NCBI RefSeq assembly: GCF_000829415.1
Contig: NZ_AP014637.1
Location: 248,001-312,000, forward strand
Length of the DNA: 64,000 nucleotides
Direction of reading: 5' to 3'
DNA from: Pseudomonas sp. StFLB209
GTDB lineage: Bacteria > Pseudomonadota > Gammaproteobacteria > Pseudomonadales > Pseudomonadaceae
Positions 10,171-18,892 of this stretch are shown here, in pieces. The notes beneath the pieces were generated by a model. That model searched no databases. It saw only the letters and a program-made list of their open reading frames with translations, and was not told the origin of the DNA. Made by a program: the position numbers and the translations under genes. The number at the start of each line of letters is the position of its first letter. Position 1 is the stretch's first letter.

Positions 10171-10174
10171 CGGC
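10161..10174. other. Palindrome at the stop codon between convergent regulators
   Basis: GCCGCT-TT-AGCGGC spans the TAG stop of the large regulator. It could act as a small bidirectional stem between the convergent genes, but it lacks a T run. Confidence 0.4.
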
Positions 10175-10186
10175 AATCCTGGTCAA

Positions 10187-10231
10187 TTAGGCACTGCATA
10201 CCTCGGTGGGAGCGACCTGGGTCTGGGCGGC
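10187..10231. repeat. Repeat copy shared with 2883-2928
   Basis: TTAGGCACTG...GGTGGGAGCGACCTGGGTC matches the intergenic copy at 2883-2928 with a few changes. Flanking words (GCAGGAGC, GCTTTAGC) are also shared, so the repeat unit may be about 75 bp. Confidence 0.6.
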
Positions 10232-10235
10232 GATC

Positions 10236-11708
10236 CTACGCGCTCGCCAGGCTGTATTGCGGGTATCCCATGTAACGCTCGTAGCAAACCTGCAACGCCG
10301 GATATTCGCCACAGGCCTGCAAGCGACGCAAGGCATGTACCCGTACGGTATTGAGCAAGCGATAACGCACGGTCTGGTGATCGACCCTCACCGTCAACAA
10401 CGACTTTGCTTCAAGCAGCACCAGCACATTGCGCAATTGATCCGGCCCGAAATCCTCGCAACATACCACTGCGCTTGCTGCTTGCCAGGTGAAGTCCAGG
10501 GCGAAGATCGCCAGGCGGCGCAGCAGGGTTTGCTCTTGCTCGCTCAGGTGCGCATGACTCCAGTCCAGCGCGGCGCCCAGTGACTGATGGCGGGCTACGG
10601 CGGTGCGACGACCGAGGCTCAGCAGCCACTGGCCATTGCTCATTTGCGCACGCAGGCCCGACAGCGCGAATACATCAAGCTGCGAGGCAAGCAGTTCGAT
10701 TGCCAATGGCAGGCCGTCGAGCTGTCGGCAGATCTCGGTCACTGCGCTCAGATCCTGTTCACGCAGCCGATAATCCGGCTGACACGCCTGCACCCGGCTC
10801 ACCCATAACTGCACGGCCGAGCAGGCCAGCACCTGCTGCCGGTCGTGCATGGCGGCACGTGACGGCACCTCCAGTGCGGGCACCGGCAAACAGTATTCGC
10901 CACGCGCATACAACGGCTGCCTGCTGGTGGCCAGGATCGTCAGTTGCGGTGCCTGCGCCAGTAAGCCTTCACCCCACTGCCGGCAGACGTGGGGCAGGCA
11001 TTCGGCGCTGTCGAAGATCAACAGGCATTGGCGCACGGCCAAGGCTTCGCCCAGCACATCCAGCGCGGGTCGACCCGCCGCCTCGAGTTGCAGCAAGGCC
11101 ACCAGTTGCTCAAGCAGTTGCTCCGGCGCCGCGCTGGAACAGTCGAGCAGCCACACCCCATCCCGGTAATGCCCGACCAGTAGCTCAGCGACCCGACACG
11201 CCAGCCGGCTCTTGCCGACGCCCGCCGGGCCGGTGAGGGTTATCAGGCGCCGGGCAGACAACTGCCGGGCCAGGCTGGCCACCTGTTCATTGCGGCCGAT
11301 CAGCGGGGTCAGCATGGCCGGCAGGTTATGCTGCGCCACGACCTCACCGGTCGACCAGCCGGCATCTTCGCCTTGCGAAACCTGCGCGACAAAGCTGTAG
11401 CCGCGCTGCGCGACGGTTGCGATGTAACGCTGGCCATCGCGCCCGCCGCCCAGGGCGCGGCGCAATGCAGCGATGTGCACCCGCAGGTTGACCTCCTCGA
11501 CCACCGAGTCAGGCCAGACCTGTTCGATGATCTGCTGTTTGCTGAGCACTTGACCGGCCTGCTCGACCAGCACCTGAAGAATATCCAGGGCGCGCCCGCC
11601 CAGGGTCAACGCCACACCACTGCGCATGACTTGCCGCTGACGCACGTGCAACGCATAGGGACCGAACAGCAGCACCGCGTCGCCGGAGGTATTGTTCAGA
11701 CTGTTCAT
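10236..11708 (-). CDS. OmpR-type winged-helix regulator fused to a STAND-like ATPase (short paralogue)
   Basis: A 490-residue paralogue of the 7405 gene product with the same domain order but no long TPR tail. The winged helix is at about 10-105 (LGGRALDILQVLVEQAGQVLS ... AQRGYSFV). Walker A is GPAGVGKS and the Walker B-like stretch is CLLIFDSAECL. The start at 11708 is preferred because GGGAG lies 8 bp upstream; an ATG 21 bp earlier has no such site. The acidic end of Walker B (DSAE rather than DNCE) is slightly altered. The gene faces its paralogue tail to tail, which suggests a local inverted duplication followed by divergence. Confidence 0.83.
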   Translation of the reverse strand: MNSLNNTSGDAVLLFGPYALHVRQRQVMRSGVALTLGGRALDILQVLVEQAGQVLSKQQIIEQVWPDSVVEEVNLRVHIAALRRALGGGRDGQRYIATVAQRGYSFVAQVSQGEDAGWSTGEVVAQHNLPAMLTPLIGRNEQVASLARQLSARRLITLTGPAGVGKSRLACRVAELLVGHYRDGVWLLDCSSAAPEQLLEQLVALLQLEAAGRPALDVLGEALAVRQCLLIFDSAECLPHVCRQWGEGLLAQAPQLTILATSRQPLYARGEYCLPVPALEVPSRAAMHDRQQVLACSAVQLWVSRVQACQPDYRLREQDLSAVTEICRQLDGLPLAIELLASQLDVFALSGLRAQMSNGQWLLSLGRRTAVARHQSLGAALDWSHAHLSEQEQTLLRRLAIFALDFTWQAASAVVCCEDFGPDQLRNVLVLLEAKSLLTVRVDHQTVRYRLLNTVRVHALRRLQACGEYPALQVCYERYMGYPQYSLASA

Positions 11709-11765
11709 GCGCACTCCCGCGCGCTGCACGGGGGAACCGCCCGGTCAGCACCTGACTTTGAAGAA

Positions 11766-11781
11766 TTAACCAGTGTTAATC
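11766..11781. promoter_or_regulatory. Candidate operator ATTAAC-N4-GTTAAT upstream of the short ATPase regulator
   Basis: An inverted repeat ATTAAC / GTTAAT with a 4-bp spacer lies 58 bp upstream of the start at 11708. The same half-site occurs as a direct repeat before the AraC gene at 6919. A binding role is inferred only. Confidence 0.35.
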
Positions 11782-11912
11782 TTCGCAGCCACAGCGCGTG
11801 AGACAACCGCGCCGGGGGGCCCGATACGGTCAATCCGGTGCGCTATCCGGACACCGGGCTGGCTGAACGGCTGCTGAACGCATTGAGTTTGTGTGGCGAT
11901 AGTGTTCAACCG

Positions 11913-12863
11913 CTAGCTGAACTGCTCGCGATACTGATTAGGCGTCAGCCCCAACCGGGCGCTGAACAATGAACGCATGTGCCGCACGCTGCCAAAGCCG
12001 CTTTTATAAGCAATGGTCTTGAGCGGCAGGTCGGTGGTTTCCAGCAGGCTGCGGGCGCAATCGATGCGCGCACTCTGGAGGAACTCCATGGGTGTCATCT
12101 GTAGTTCGCGAACAAACAAACGAGAGAAGTGCCGGGCGCTCATGTTGGCCAGGGCCGCCATGCGCTCGACGGTAAACGGCTCGCCCAGTTGCTCCAGCAC
12201 CTGGTTCTGCACCTTGGTGACCACACTTTCCTGAGGGGCCACGGCAGTCATCAGCGGGCTGAACTGCGCCTGGCCGCCTTGGCGCTTCATTAGCACCAGC
12301 AGCACCTTGGCCACGTCCTGGGCAACTTTTTTGCCATGATCCCGGGCGACCACTGCCAGGGCCAGGTCGATGCCTGCCGTCACGCCGCCAGAGGTCAGCA
12401 GGTTGCGGTCCTGAATGTAGATCTGATCGGTTTCCACCCGCGCCTTGGGCACCCGCTTGATCAGCCGCTCGGTATAGTGCCAGTGAGTGGTGACCCGATA
12501 GCCATCGAGCAGCCCGGCATCCCCCAGAATGAACGCCCCGGTGCAGATTGAGCCAAACCACTGCGCGCGTTGCACTGCCTCCGGCAGCCAGGCAAGCACT
12601 TGCGGCATCTGCCGGTCATAAGCCCCCGGCCCGCCCGGAATCAACAGCAGATCGCAGGCATCGTTGGCCTGTTCGATCGCCAGGTCAGCCTGCACCACGA
12701 CCCCGTTAGAGGCCCGCAACGCACCGGGTTCGGAGCCGATGGTCACGATCCGGTAATGGTTTTCCGGCGCCAGGTAACGGTTGGCGATGGAAAACACCTC
12801 CAGCGGCCCGGACATATCGAGCAGCAGGAAATCGGGGAACAGCAGCATGGCCACGGTTTTCAT
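11913..12863 (-). CDS. GlxA-family regulator (DJ-1/PfpI domain + AraC HTH)
   Basis: A 316-residue regulator. Residues 1-170 form a DJ-1/PfpI amidotransferase-like fold (MKTVAMLLFPDFLLLDMSGP ... LLLIPGGPGAYD) with the elbow cysteine in GSICTGAF. Residues 220-316 form an AraC helix-turn-helix pair (MAALANMSARHFSRLFVREL; IAYKSGFGSVRHMRSLFSA). The start at 12863 is chosen by homology: the reading frame extends another 50 codons upstream, but that part does not match the family and the fold begins exactly here. The gene is divergent from the pirin gene at 13111 across 247 bp and is the natural candidate to control it. The sensed compound is unknown. Confidence 0.88.
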   Translation of the reverse strand: MKTVAMLLFPDFLLLDMSGPLEVFSIANRYLAPENHYRIVTIGSEPGALRASNGVVVQADLAIEQANDACDLLLIPGGPGAYDRQMPQVLAWLPEAVQRAQWFGSICTGAFILGDAGLLDGYRVTTHWHYTERLIKRVPKARVETDQIYIQDRNLLTSGGVTAGIDLALAVVARDHGKKVAQDVAKVLLVLMKRQGGQAQFSPLMTAVAPQESVVTKVQNQVLEQLGEPFTVERMAALANMSARHFSRLFVRELQMTPMEFLQSARIDCARSLLETTDLPLKTIAYKSGFGSVRHMRSLFSARLGLTPNQYREQFS

Positions 12864-13110
12864 GAGGGCTGGATCATGGCGGTAGCGGAGCTCATCAATG
12901 AATGTCTGGATCGCGTCAACTTGACCAAAAACGGACACAATTCTTAACGAGCGTTTTACCAGATAATTCAACGCGGGGAAAGAACTGTCAACTGCAAAGC
13001 GACAGTCATTCATGATTGAGCCACTTATTGCGACAGTCTGATCGCAGTAATCTTGTTCTCAACAGATCGGCACCTGAATCACCAGGGCCGACACCGATTG
13101 GAGAACCATC

Positions 13111-13833
13111 ATGCTCACTCTTCGCAAAGCTTCTGACCGCGGCGCCGCCAATCACGGCTGGCTCAACTCGCAGCACACCTTCTCGTTCGCCAACTACTAC
13201 AACCCGGACGAAATGGGCTTTTCCGATCTGCTGGTGATTAACGACGACCGCGTCGAAGCCGGCAAAGGCTTCGGTCAGCACCCACACCGCGACATGGAAA
13301 TTTTCTCCTACGTGCTCGAAGGTGCGCTGGAACACAAGGACACGCTGGGCACCGGCTCGGTGATCCGCCCAGGCGATGTGCAACTGATGAGCGCCGGCAG
13401 CGGTGTGGCGCACAGTGAGTTCAACCACTCGCATGAAGAGCGGGTGCACTTTCTGCAAATCTGGATCGTGCCCAACATCGCCGGTGCCACGCCGAACTAC
13501 CAGCAGCAGCACTTCAGCGCCGAAGACAAGCGCGGCCGCCTGAAGCTGATCATCTCGCCGGACGGCCGGGAAGGTTCGTTGCAGGTTCGCCAGGATGCCA
13601 ACGTGTATGCCGGCCTGTTCGACGGTGCCGAGTCTGCCGAGCTGAGCCTGGACGCCGACCGCTACGCCTACGTGCATGTTGCCCGTGGCAGCGTGGTCCT
13701 CAACGGCCAGGCCCTGGGCGAAGGTGATGGAGTAAAAGTGCGCAACGAACAGCGTCTGCAACTCAGCCAGGGCGTAGATGCAGAAGTGCTGGTCTTCGAC
13801 CTGCGCGCCCAGGACCGTCCACAGCGTCCATAA
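13111..13833 (+). CDS. Pirin-family protein (YhhW-like, possible quercetin 2,3-dioxygenase)
   Basis: A 240-residue bicupin of the pirin family. The metal-binding set H57, H59, H101 and E103 is present at the positions known for E. coli YhhW (HPHRDMEIFSYVLEG and SGVAHSEFNHS). YhhW and human pirin show quercetinase activity in vitro, but the physiological role is unclear. A ribosome site (GGAG) precedes the ATG. A GlxA-like regulator reads away upstream and an intrinsic terminator closes the gene, so it is probably a single-gene unit induced by an unknown, possibly aromatic, signal. Confidence 0.9.
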   Translation: MLTLRKASDRGAANHGWLNSQHTFSFANYYNPDEMGFSDLLVINDDRVEAGKGFGQHPHRDMEIFSYVLEGALEHKDTLGTGSVIRPGDVQLMSAGSGVAHSEFNHSHEERVHFLQIWIVPNIAGATPNYQQQHFSAEDKRGRLKLIISPDGREGSLQVRQDANVYAGLFDGAESAELSLDADRYAYVHVARGSVVLNGQALGEGDGVKVRNEQRLQLSQGVDAEVLVFDLRAQDRPQRP

Positions 13834-13871
13834 GGTGGCCGATCCCTTGCAAATTGCATGGTGCAACAGGC

Positions 13872-13910
13872 ACAACGCCGCGGCTGACGCGGCGTTGTCG
13901 TTTAATTTTT
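13872..13910 (+). terminator. Rho-independent terminator after the pirin gene
   Basis: An 11-bp stem ACAACGCCGCG (13872-13882) / CGCGGCGTTGT (13888-13898) with a 5-nt loop is followed by a T-rich tail to about 13910. Confidence 0.88.
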
Positions 13911-14014
13911 GTTACCCGTCTTGCGCAGATCTGCTGTAAGTCTGCAAGATGGCTCATCGCCTGTCCGACCGGTCAGATCGATGACCAGTGCCATGAACCG
14001 GACTTGCCTCTCCT

Positions 14015-14872
14015 ATGCCCGTCGACTTGCAAACGCTCTATCCCAGGCTGATCCATCTGATGCTGGATACGGTCTTCGTAGTCGACAGCAGCGACCGGAT
14101 CGTATTCGTCAGCGATGCCTGCGAAGCATTGCTGGGCTACCGGGCCGACGAGTTGATCGGCACCCTGATCACCGGCTACCTGCACCCTGACGACGTGCCC
14201 GCCACGCGCGGCTCGATTGAACGGGTCATGAACGGCCTGCCGCACGTCGACTTTCGCAACCGCTACATCCGCAAGGATGGCGCCGTGGTGTCAATCCTCT
14301 GGGCAGCGTTCTGGTCTGAAGAGTTCGATGCGCGCATCGGCGTGGCCCGCAACGTCACCGCACTGGCCGAGGCCGAGCAACAGCTGCGTTTTCTCGCCCA
14401 CCATGATCCGTTGACCGGGCTGACCAACCGGGCATTGTTCACCGACCGGCTGCAGACAGCCTTGAACGCAGCACAGCGTAATGAAAATACCGTGGCCTTG
14501 CTGTTTCTCGACGTCAACGGCTTCAAGGCCATCAACGATGTGCATGGGCATGCCGTCGGTGACCAGGTGCTCTGCGAGATTGCCAGGCGCCTGCAAGGCT
14601 GTGCGCGCAAGAGCGACACGGTGGCGCGCATGGGTGGCGATGAATTCACCGTGCTGCTGACCAACGTCCATTGCGGGGAGGGTATCGAAGCGAAAGTCGC
14701 GCAGCTCATCAGCGCCTTGGCCCAACCGCTGGGGCGAGAGTTCGGTGATCTGCAAATGCCGTCGTGCAGTATTGGCGTGGCGCGTTTTCCCGAGCATGGC
14801 ACCGACGCCGATGCGCTGCTCAGTCATGCCGATGGGGAGATGTATCGGGTCAAGCGCCAGCGCGGCAGATGA
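14015..14872 (+). CDS. PAS-GGDEF diguanylate cyclase
   Basis: A 285-residue cytoplasmic enzyme predicted to make cyclic di-GMP. A PAS sensor domain covers about residues 10-118 (DTVFVVDSSDRIVFVSDACEALLGY). The GGDEF domain covers 125-284, opening with HHDPLTGLTNRALF, with the intact active-site motif GGDEF at 207-211. RKSD at 198-201 is an RxxD inhibitory site, so product feedback is expected. There are no membrane segments. The gene appears monocistronic. A MITE lies just downstream of its stop codon, before the next gene on the other strand. Confidence 0.93.
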   Translation: MPVDLQTLYPRLIHLMLDTVFVVDSSDRIVFVSDACEALLGYRADELIGTLITGYLHPDDVPATRGSIERVMNGLPHVDFRNRYIRKDGAVVSILWAAFWSEEFDARIGVARNVTALAEAEQQLRFLAHHDPLTGLTNRALFTDRLQTALNAAQRNENTVALLFLDVNGFKAINDVHGHAVGDQVLCEIARRLQGCARKSDTVARMGGDEFTVLLTNVHCGEGIEAKVAQLISALAQPLGREFGDLQMPSCSIGVARFPEHGTDADALLSHADGEMYRVKRQRGR

Positions 14873-14906
14873 CGACCTGCAAGCCCTGCACAGCGCGACT
14901 TGCTAA

Positions 14907-15070
14907 CAGGCCGTTGAAAAACGTAGGCGAGGCAGCCAGTGCAAGGCAAAAACAGGCGAAAAAGCGGAGTTTACCGGTTGTAAATGAGCATTTTGAGCCT
15001 GTTTTTAACGTAGCAATGGCGCGCGTAGCGCCGTAGGCGCCCAGCCAGCAGGTAGTTTTTCAACAGCCTG
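14907..15070. mobile_element. MITE-like element with 16-bp inverted ends and CTAA target duplication
   Basis: A 164-bp non-coding element. The ends are near-perfect inverted repeats: CAGGCCGTTGAAAAAC at 14907 and, on the other strand, CAGGCTGTTGAAAAAC ending at 15070. Both ends are flanked by CTAA (14903-14906 and 15071-15074), a 4-bp duplication that fits the YTAR target preference of IS5-type transposases. No ORF lies inside. The right-hand CTAA contains the stop codon of the adjacent minus-strand membrane-protein gene. Confidence 0.8.
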
Positions 15071-15835
15071 CTAACGCGTCCTCACCAACCGGGCCAATCC
15101 CACCGTGACCAGCACCGCCAACACCACCGCCACGCTCAGCGACGCCCCCACGCCCCATTGCACAATCGAGTGCTGCAGCGCCAGGTAAAAGCCCACCACG
15201 CCCACCGCGCCGATGGCGTTGCCACGCACGATGGCGCCCAGTTCATAGCGCCCGCCCTGCACATGGGCAAATACTGCCAATGGCCAGGCAATCACCGGGA
15301 TCGGTGCCAGCAAGCCACTGATCACAGGACCCAGCCACTCGGCGCTGGCAGTAATTGCCAGCAACAACAGCGTTGCGGTGAGCATGCGCATCGGAATGAC
15401 CCACCGCGGCAGCGCCACATAGTTGGCCTTGCGGGTCTGCGCCTCTTTACCCGTGAACACGATGTTCGCCGCGACCAACAATAAGGTGGCGATGATCGAC
15501 ACCAGCGGCGCGCCCACGCCACTGATTGCCAAGGCGGTCGCCGCATAAGCCATCAGTGCCGTGATGCAGCCGATAAAGGCCCCGACTTTACGGGTCACCA
15601 GAAAGTAAAACAGGTAAGTCGCCTGAATTGCCGCCAACCCGGCCAGCGCCCCCGGCACCGCCTGCAAGGCAAACCCGGCGCCTTGTTCAAGACTGAGAAA
15701 CAGCATCACCAGCGCAGAAGTAATCGGCAGCCCGGACAGTAAACCGCCGATATGCGTACCCCAGCGTTTGGCCGCCAGAGAGATGACCAGCATCAGCGTG
15801 GGAGTGATGAGCAATTTTAGGTAGAAGGCGGTCAT
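15071..15835 (-). CDS. Multi-pass inner-membrane protein of unknown function
   Basis: A 254-residue hydrophobic protein with about eight predicted membrane segments (for example LLITPTLMLVISLAA, LAGLAAIQATYLFYFLV, VSIIATLLLVAANIVF, AVGVVGFYLALQHS). I do not recognise a named family with confidence. The gly-rich GGLLSGLPITSALVM start and the overall form resemble uncharacterised Proteobacterial membrane proteins. The start at 15835 is preferred because the longer frame (to 15958) adds a charged, non-family-like leader. The TAG stop lies in the target duplication of the adjacent MITE, so the natural end of the protein was kept after insertion. Confidence 0.7.
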   Translation of the reverse strand: MTAFYLKLLITPTLMLVISLAAKRWGTHIGGLLSGLPITSALVMLFLSLEQGAGFALQAVPGALAGLAAIQATYLFYFLVTRKVGAFIGCITALMAYAATALAISGVGAPLVSIIATLLLVAANIVFTGKEAQTRKANYVALPRWVIPMRMLTATLLLLAITASAEWLGPVISGLLAPIPVIAWPLAVFAHVQGGRYELGAIVRGNAIGAVGVVGFYLALQHSIVQWGVGASLSVAVVLAVLVTVGLARLVRTR

Positions 15836-16071
15836 CAACAAGACATCGAACCAGACAGGGAAAGACCGCCATCTTAACCGCAACGAAATGGCCAGGTGCC
15901 GACAGTTAAAAAAGAGACCCGAGCTTATCGGGCGGAACGGGCACGCATCACTCGCCACGGGTACCCGCTTGCTGAGCCCTTGAACCGACTCGCTGCTGTC
16001 TGGAAATCAACATGAATCGGCATCAATTGCGGGGAATGCCTCTGCGATTTGTTTAAATGCTGTGTGGCATC

Positions 16072-16383
16072 CTACCGAGACGTTTCAGACAGCGCTCTTG
16101 ACGACAGCTCTGTATGGCCGTTGCAACTCACCATCGCATAGTACTTGTTGTCAGGCACATCAACAGAAACTGACCAGAGCCGATGGGCCGGGTTGTAAGT
16201 GGCATCTGAAAGAATCCTGACGCCCTCCCCTCCACCCTTGGGAGGAAATCTGTCGAAGTAGGCGCGAATCGATTTCTCTAGAAAATCCTGCCCGGCCTCA
16301 GGACAAGGCGCGCTTTGTTGTTGCCCACACCCCACCACCATAATCAGCAGCGCGGCCATTGATAACGGTTTTAAAAATCGCAT
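16072..16383 (-). CDS. Small lipoprotein of unknown function
   Basis: A 103-residue exported protein. Residues 1-18 form a lipoprotein signal with lipobox VVGC (Cys19), followed by GQQQSAPC. The mature part has two further cysteines (APCPE, VSCNG) that could pair in the periplasm. I recognise no family. It reads away from the TonB-receptor gene at 16622, and the gap between them carries a Fur-like box. Confidence 0.65.
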   Translation of the reverse strand: MRFLKPLSMAALLIMVVGCGQQQSAPCPEAGQDFLEKSIRAYFDRFPPKGGGEGVRILSDATYNPAHRLWSVSVDVPDNKYYAMVSCNGHTELSSRALSETSR

Positions 16384-16566
16384 GATGATCCTTGTCCGCC
16401 AGTCTGGCCTTGAGTACGGATGTTATCGCGCAACGGATAAAAATGCCCATCGCCGGAAGATAGCTGCCCCCCTGCCAGTCAATATTCCCCGCAGCTCCTG
16501 CCTCTCATCTACCAGCCCTGCCTGCAGCGTTTTACAAACATTTACATTTGTGAAAATCCTGTCAAA

Positions 16567-16585
16567 ATAAATGCTAATCATTCTC
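16567..16585. promoter_or_regulatory. Fur box upstream of TonB receptor
   Basis: ATAAATGCTAATCATTCTC matches 14 of 19 positions of the Fur consensus and lies 37 bp before the receptor start at 16622. This predicts iron-repressed expression. Confidence 0.75.
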
Positions 16586-16621
16586 ATAGACATGATTTTT
16601 CACTTTTACAGGACGCTCCCC

Positions 16622-18796
16622 ATGTCGCGCTCTACCCCACATGCGTTTTTCCGCCCGACCCGTAATTTGCTGACCATGGCCATTTGCATGGCCTCCATGA
16701 CGCCTGCATGGGCGGTCGAAACCGGTGAGAAGCAAGAAACCGCCGCCCCCGCGGTGGTTGAACTGGGCGCGACCAAAATCGGTGATACCCAACTGGGCAG
16801 TACCACCGAGGGCAGCCAGTCGTACACCACCGGCTCCATGTCGACGGCCACCAAGCTGCCGCTGAGCCTGCGTGAAACGCCGCAAGCCGTGACGGTGATT
16901 ACCCGCCAGCGCATGGACGACCAAGGCATGACCAGCATCAATGATGTAGTCAACGCCACCCCCGGGCTGTTTCTCAGCTACGCCAACGGCCCGGGCCGTC
17001 AGGCCTATACCTCACGTGGGTTCGACATCGACAACCTGATGTATGACGGCATCCCCAGTGGCTACAACGGCGTATCGGTCGGTGCCCAGCCAAACCTGGC
17101 GATGTTCGACCGCGTCGAGGTGGTGCGGGGCGCCACAGGCCTGGTGACCGGTTCCGGTAACCCGTCGGCGGCCATCAATCTGGTGCGCAAGCGCCCGCTG
17201 GCCGAGCAGAAAGTCACCCTGACCGGCGCGGCCGGCAGTTGGGACGACTACCGTGGCGAGATCGATGCCTCCAGCCCGCTAAACAGCAGCGGCACGTTGC
17301 GTGGCCGGGTGGTGGCCTCATACCGGGATGCCAACAGCTTCATTGATGACCGCGAAGAAGATCACGGTCTGTTCTATGCGGTCACCGAAGCCGACCTGAG
17401 CGAAGACAGCACCCTGACCCTGGGTTTCTCGCACCAGAAGGACAAGACCAACTACTTCTGGGGCTCGTCGATGGTTGGCCTGGACGGTCATCACCTGAAC
17501 CTGCCGCGCTCGTATAACCCCGGCACCGACTGGGAAGACAAGGACCAGCAGATCAACACGCTATTCGCCGAGTTCCGTCAGCGCCTGGCCAACGACTGGA
17601 AGCTGCAAGTCAACGCCAACTACTCCGAGCAGGACGCGCTGTTTTCAGGCTCCTACCAATCGCGCTGGGCCGCCAACCGCGAGCTGCAGCGCACGGTTTA
17701 CCAGGCTTCATACGATGAAAATCAAATGGGCCTGGATGGCTTTGTCAGCGGCCCGTTCGACGCCTTCGGCCGTACTCATGAGCTGGTGGTCGGCGCCAGC
17801 AAGCGTGTCTATGACCGGACCACTCACAACTACAGCCCGTACAACCTCTACTGGCCGCTCGATGGCGCCAAGCCGGATTTCGTGCGCACCAACGACAGCC
17901 ATAACATCACCACCCAGGATGGCGTGTACCTGACCACTCGCCTGAACCTGGCCGACCCGCTGAAGTTGATTCTGGGCAGCCGCCTGGACTGGTACGACTA
18001 CGACAACCGCAGCGGCGCCGGCGACTACAAGGTGACCCGCAACGTCACCCGCTACGCCGGCCTGATCTACGACCTGGACGCGCACCACTCGGTATACGCC
18101 AGCTTCAGCGATATCTTCACCCCGCAAAGCTCGCTGGATACCTCCGGCACCCCGGTACGGCCCATCGTCGGCAAGAACTACGAGATCGGCATCAAGGGCG
18201 AGTACTTCGACGGTGCGTTGAATGCCAGCCTGGCTCTGTTCCGTGTCGACCAGCAAAACCGCGCGGTGCAGGTGTTCGTGCCGAACTGCCCGCAATCGGC
18301 CTGCTATGAAGCCTCCGGCGAAGTACGCAGCCAGGGTATCGATCTGGAACTGCAAGGCGCACTGACCGAAAACTGGCAGGTCGGCGGCGGCTATACCTAT
18401 GCCCGCGTGCACACCATCAAGGATGACGCCGCACCGCAGAACGTGAACCAGCGCTTTGATACCGACACGCCTGAGCACCTGTTCAAGCTGACCACCCGTT
18501 ATCAGTTCCAGGGCCAACTGGAAAAACTGCGCGTGGGCGGCAACCTGTCCTGGCAGAGCCGCATGTACAACGACTTCGCCGTGCTCAACGGCAACTACCG
18601 TCTGGAACAAGGCAGCTACGTGCTGACCGACCTGATGGCCGGCTACAAGGTCAACCAGAACCTGGACCTGCAAGTGAACGCCAACAACATTTTCGACCGT
18701 AAATACTATGCGTCGATTTCCAACGCAGTGACCTACGGCGGCGACACCTATGGCGCACCGCGTAACCTGATGCTGACCGCCAAATACAGCTTCTGA
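16622..18796 (+). CDS. TonB-dependent siderophore receptor (no signalling domain)
   Basis: A 724-residue outer-membrane receptor that imports a ferric siderophore using TonB energy. Residues 1-31 form a signal peptide ending TPAWA. A plug domain follows (LSLRETPQAVTVITRQRMDDQ ... TSRGFDIDNLMYDGIP ... VEVVRGATGLVTGSGNPS), then a 22-strand barrel ending in the family signature YGAPRNLMLTAKYSF with terminal Phe. The N-terminal STN signalling domain is absent, so it does not drive a FecR/FecI cascade. The start at 16622 is chosen by the signal peptide; the upstream ATG at 16571 falls inside the Fur box. The siderophore is unknown, but the closest-looking families are FhuE/FoxA-type. A subtilase gene follows after 96 bp. 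Confidence 0.92.
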   Translation: MSRSTPHAFFRPTRNLLTMAICMASMTPAWAVETGEKQETAAPAVVELGATKIGDTQLGSTTEGSQSYTTGSMSTATKLPLSLRETPQAVTVITRQRMDDQGMTSINDVVNATPGLFLSYANGPGRQAYTSRGFDIDNLMYDGIPSGYNGVSVGAQPNLAMFDRVEVVRGATGLVTGSGNPSAAINLVRKRPLAEQKVTLTGAAGSWDDYRGEIDASSPLNSSGTLRGRVVASYRDANSFIDDREEDHGLFYAVTEADLSEDSTLTLGFSHQKDKTNYFWGSSMVGLDGHHLNLPRSYNPGTDWEDKDQQINTLFAEFRQRLANDWKLQVNANYSEQDALFSGSYQSRWAANRELQRTVYQASYDENQMGLDGFVSGPFDAFGRTHELVVGASKRVYDRTTHNYSPYNLYWPLDGAKPDFVRTNDSHNITTQDGVYLTTRLNLADPLKLILGSRLDWYDYDNRSGAGDYKVTRNVTRYAGLIYDLDAHHSVYASFSDIFTPQSSLDTSGTPVRPIVGKNYEIGIKGEYFDGALNASLALFRVDQQNRAVQVFVPNCPQSACYEASGEVRSQGIDLELQGALTENWQVGGGYTYARVHTIKDDAAPQNVNQRFDTDTPEHLFKLTTRYQFQGQLEKLRVGGNLSWQSRMYNDFAVLNGNYRLEQGSYVLTDLMAGYKVNQNLDLQVNANNIFDRKYYASISNAVTYGGDTYGAPRNLMLTAKYSF

Positions 18797-18892
18797 GCCT
18801 CTTGCCCGGCGCAAGGAAGCGCCACTGGGCAGTGAACAAACCCGCCATGCCCGCAGTCCGAACAGCACCCCGCTGATCCAGGACCCTGCGCC

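Noticed and set aside
16571..16621. Upstream ATG for the TonB receptor at 16571
   Set aside because: It lies inside the Fur box and would add a non-signal leader in front of a good signal peptide.
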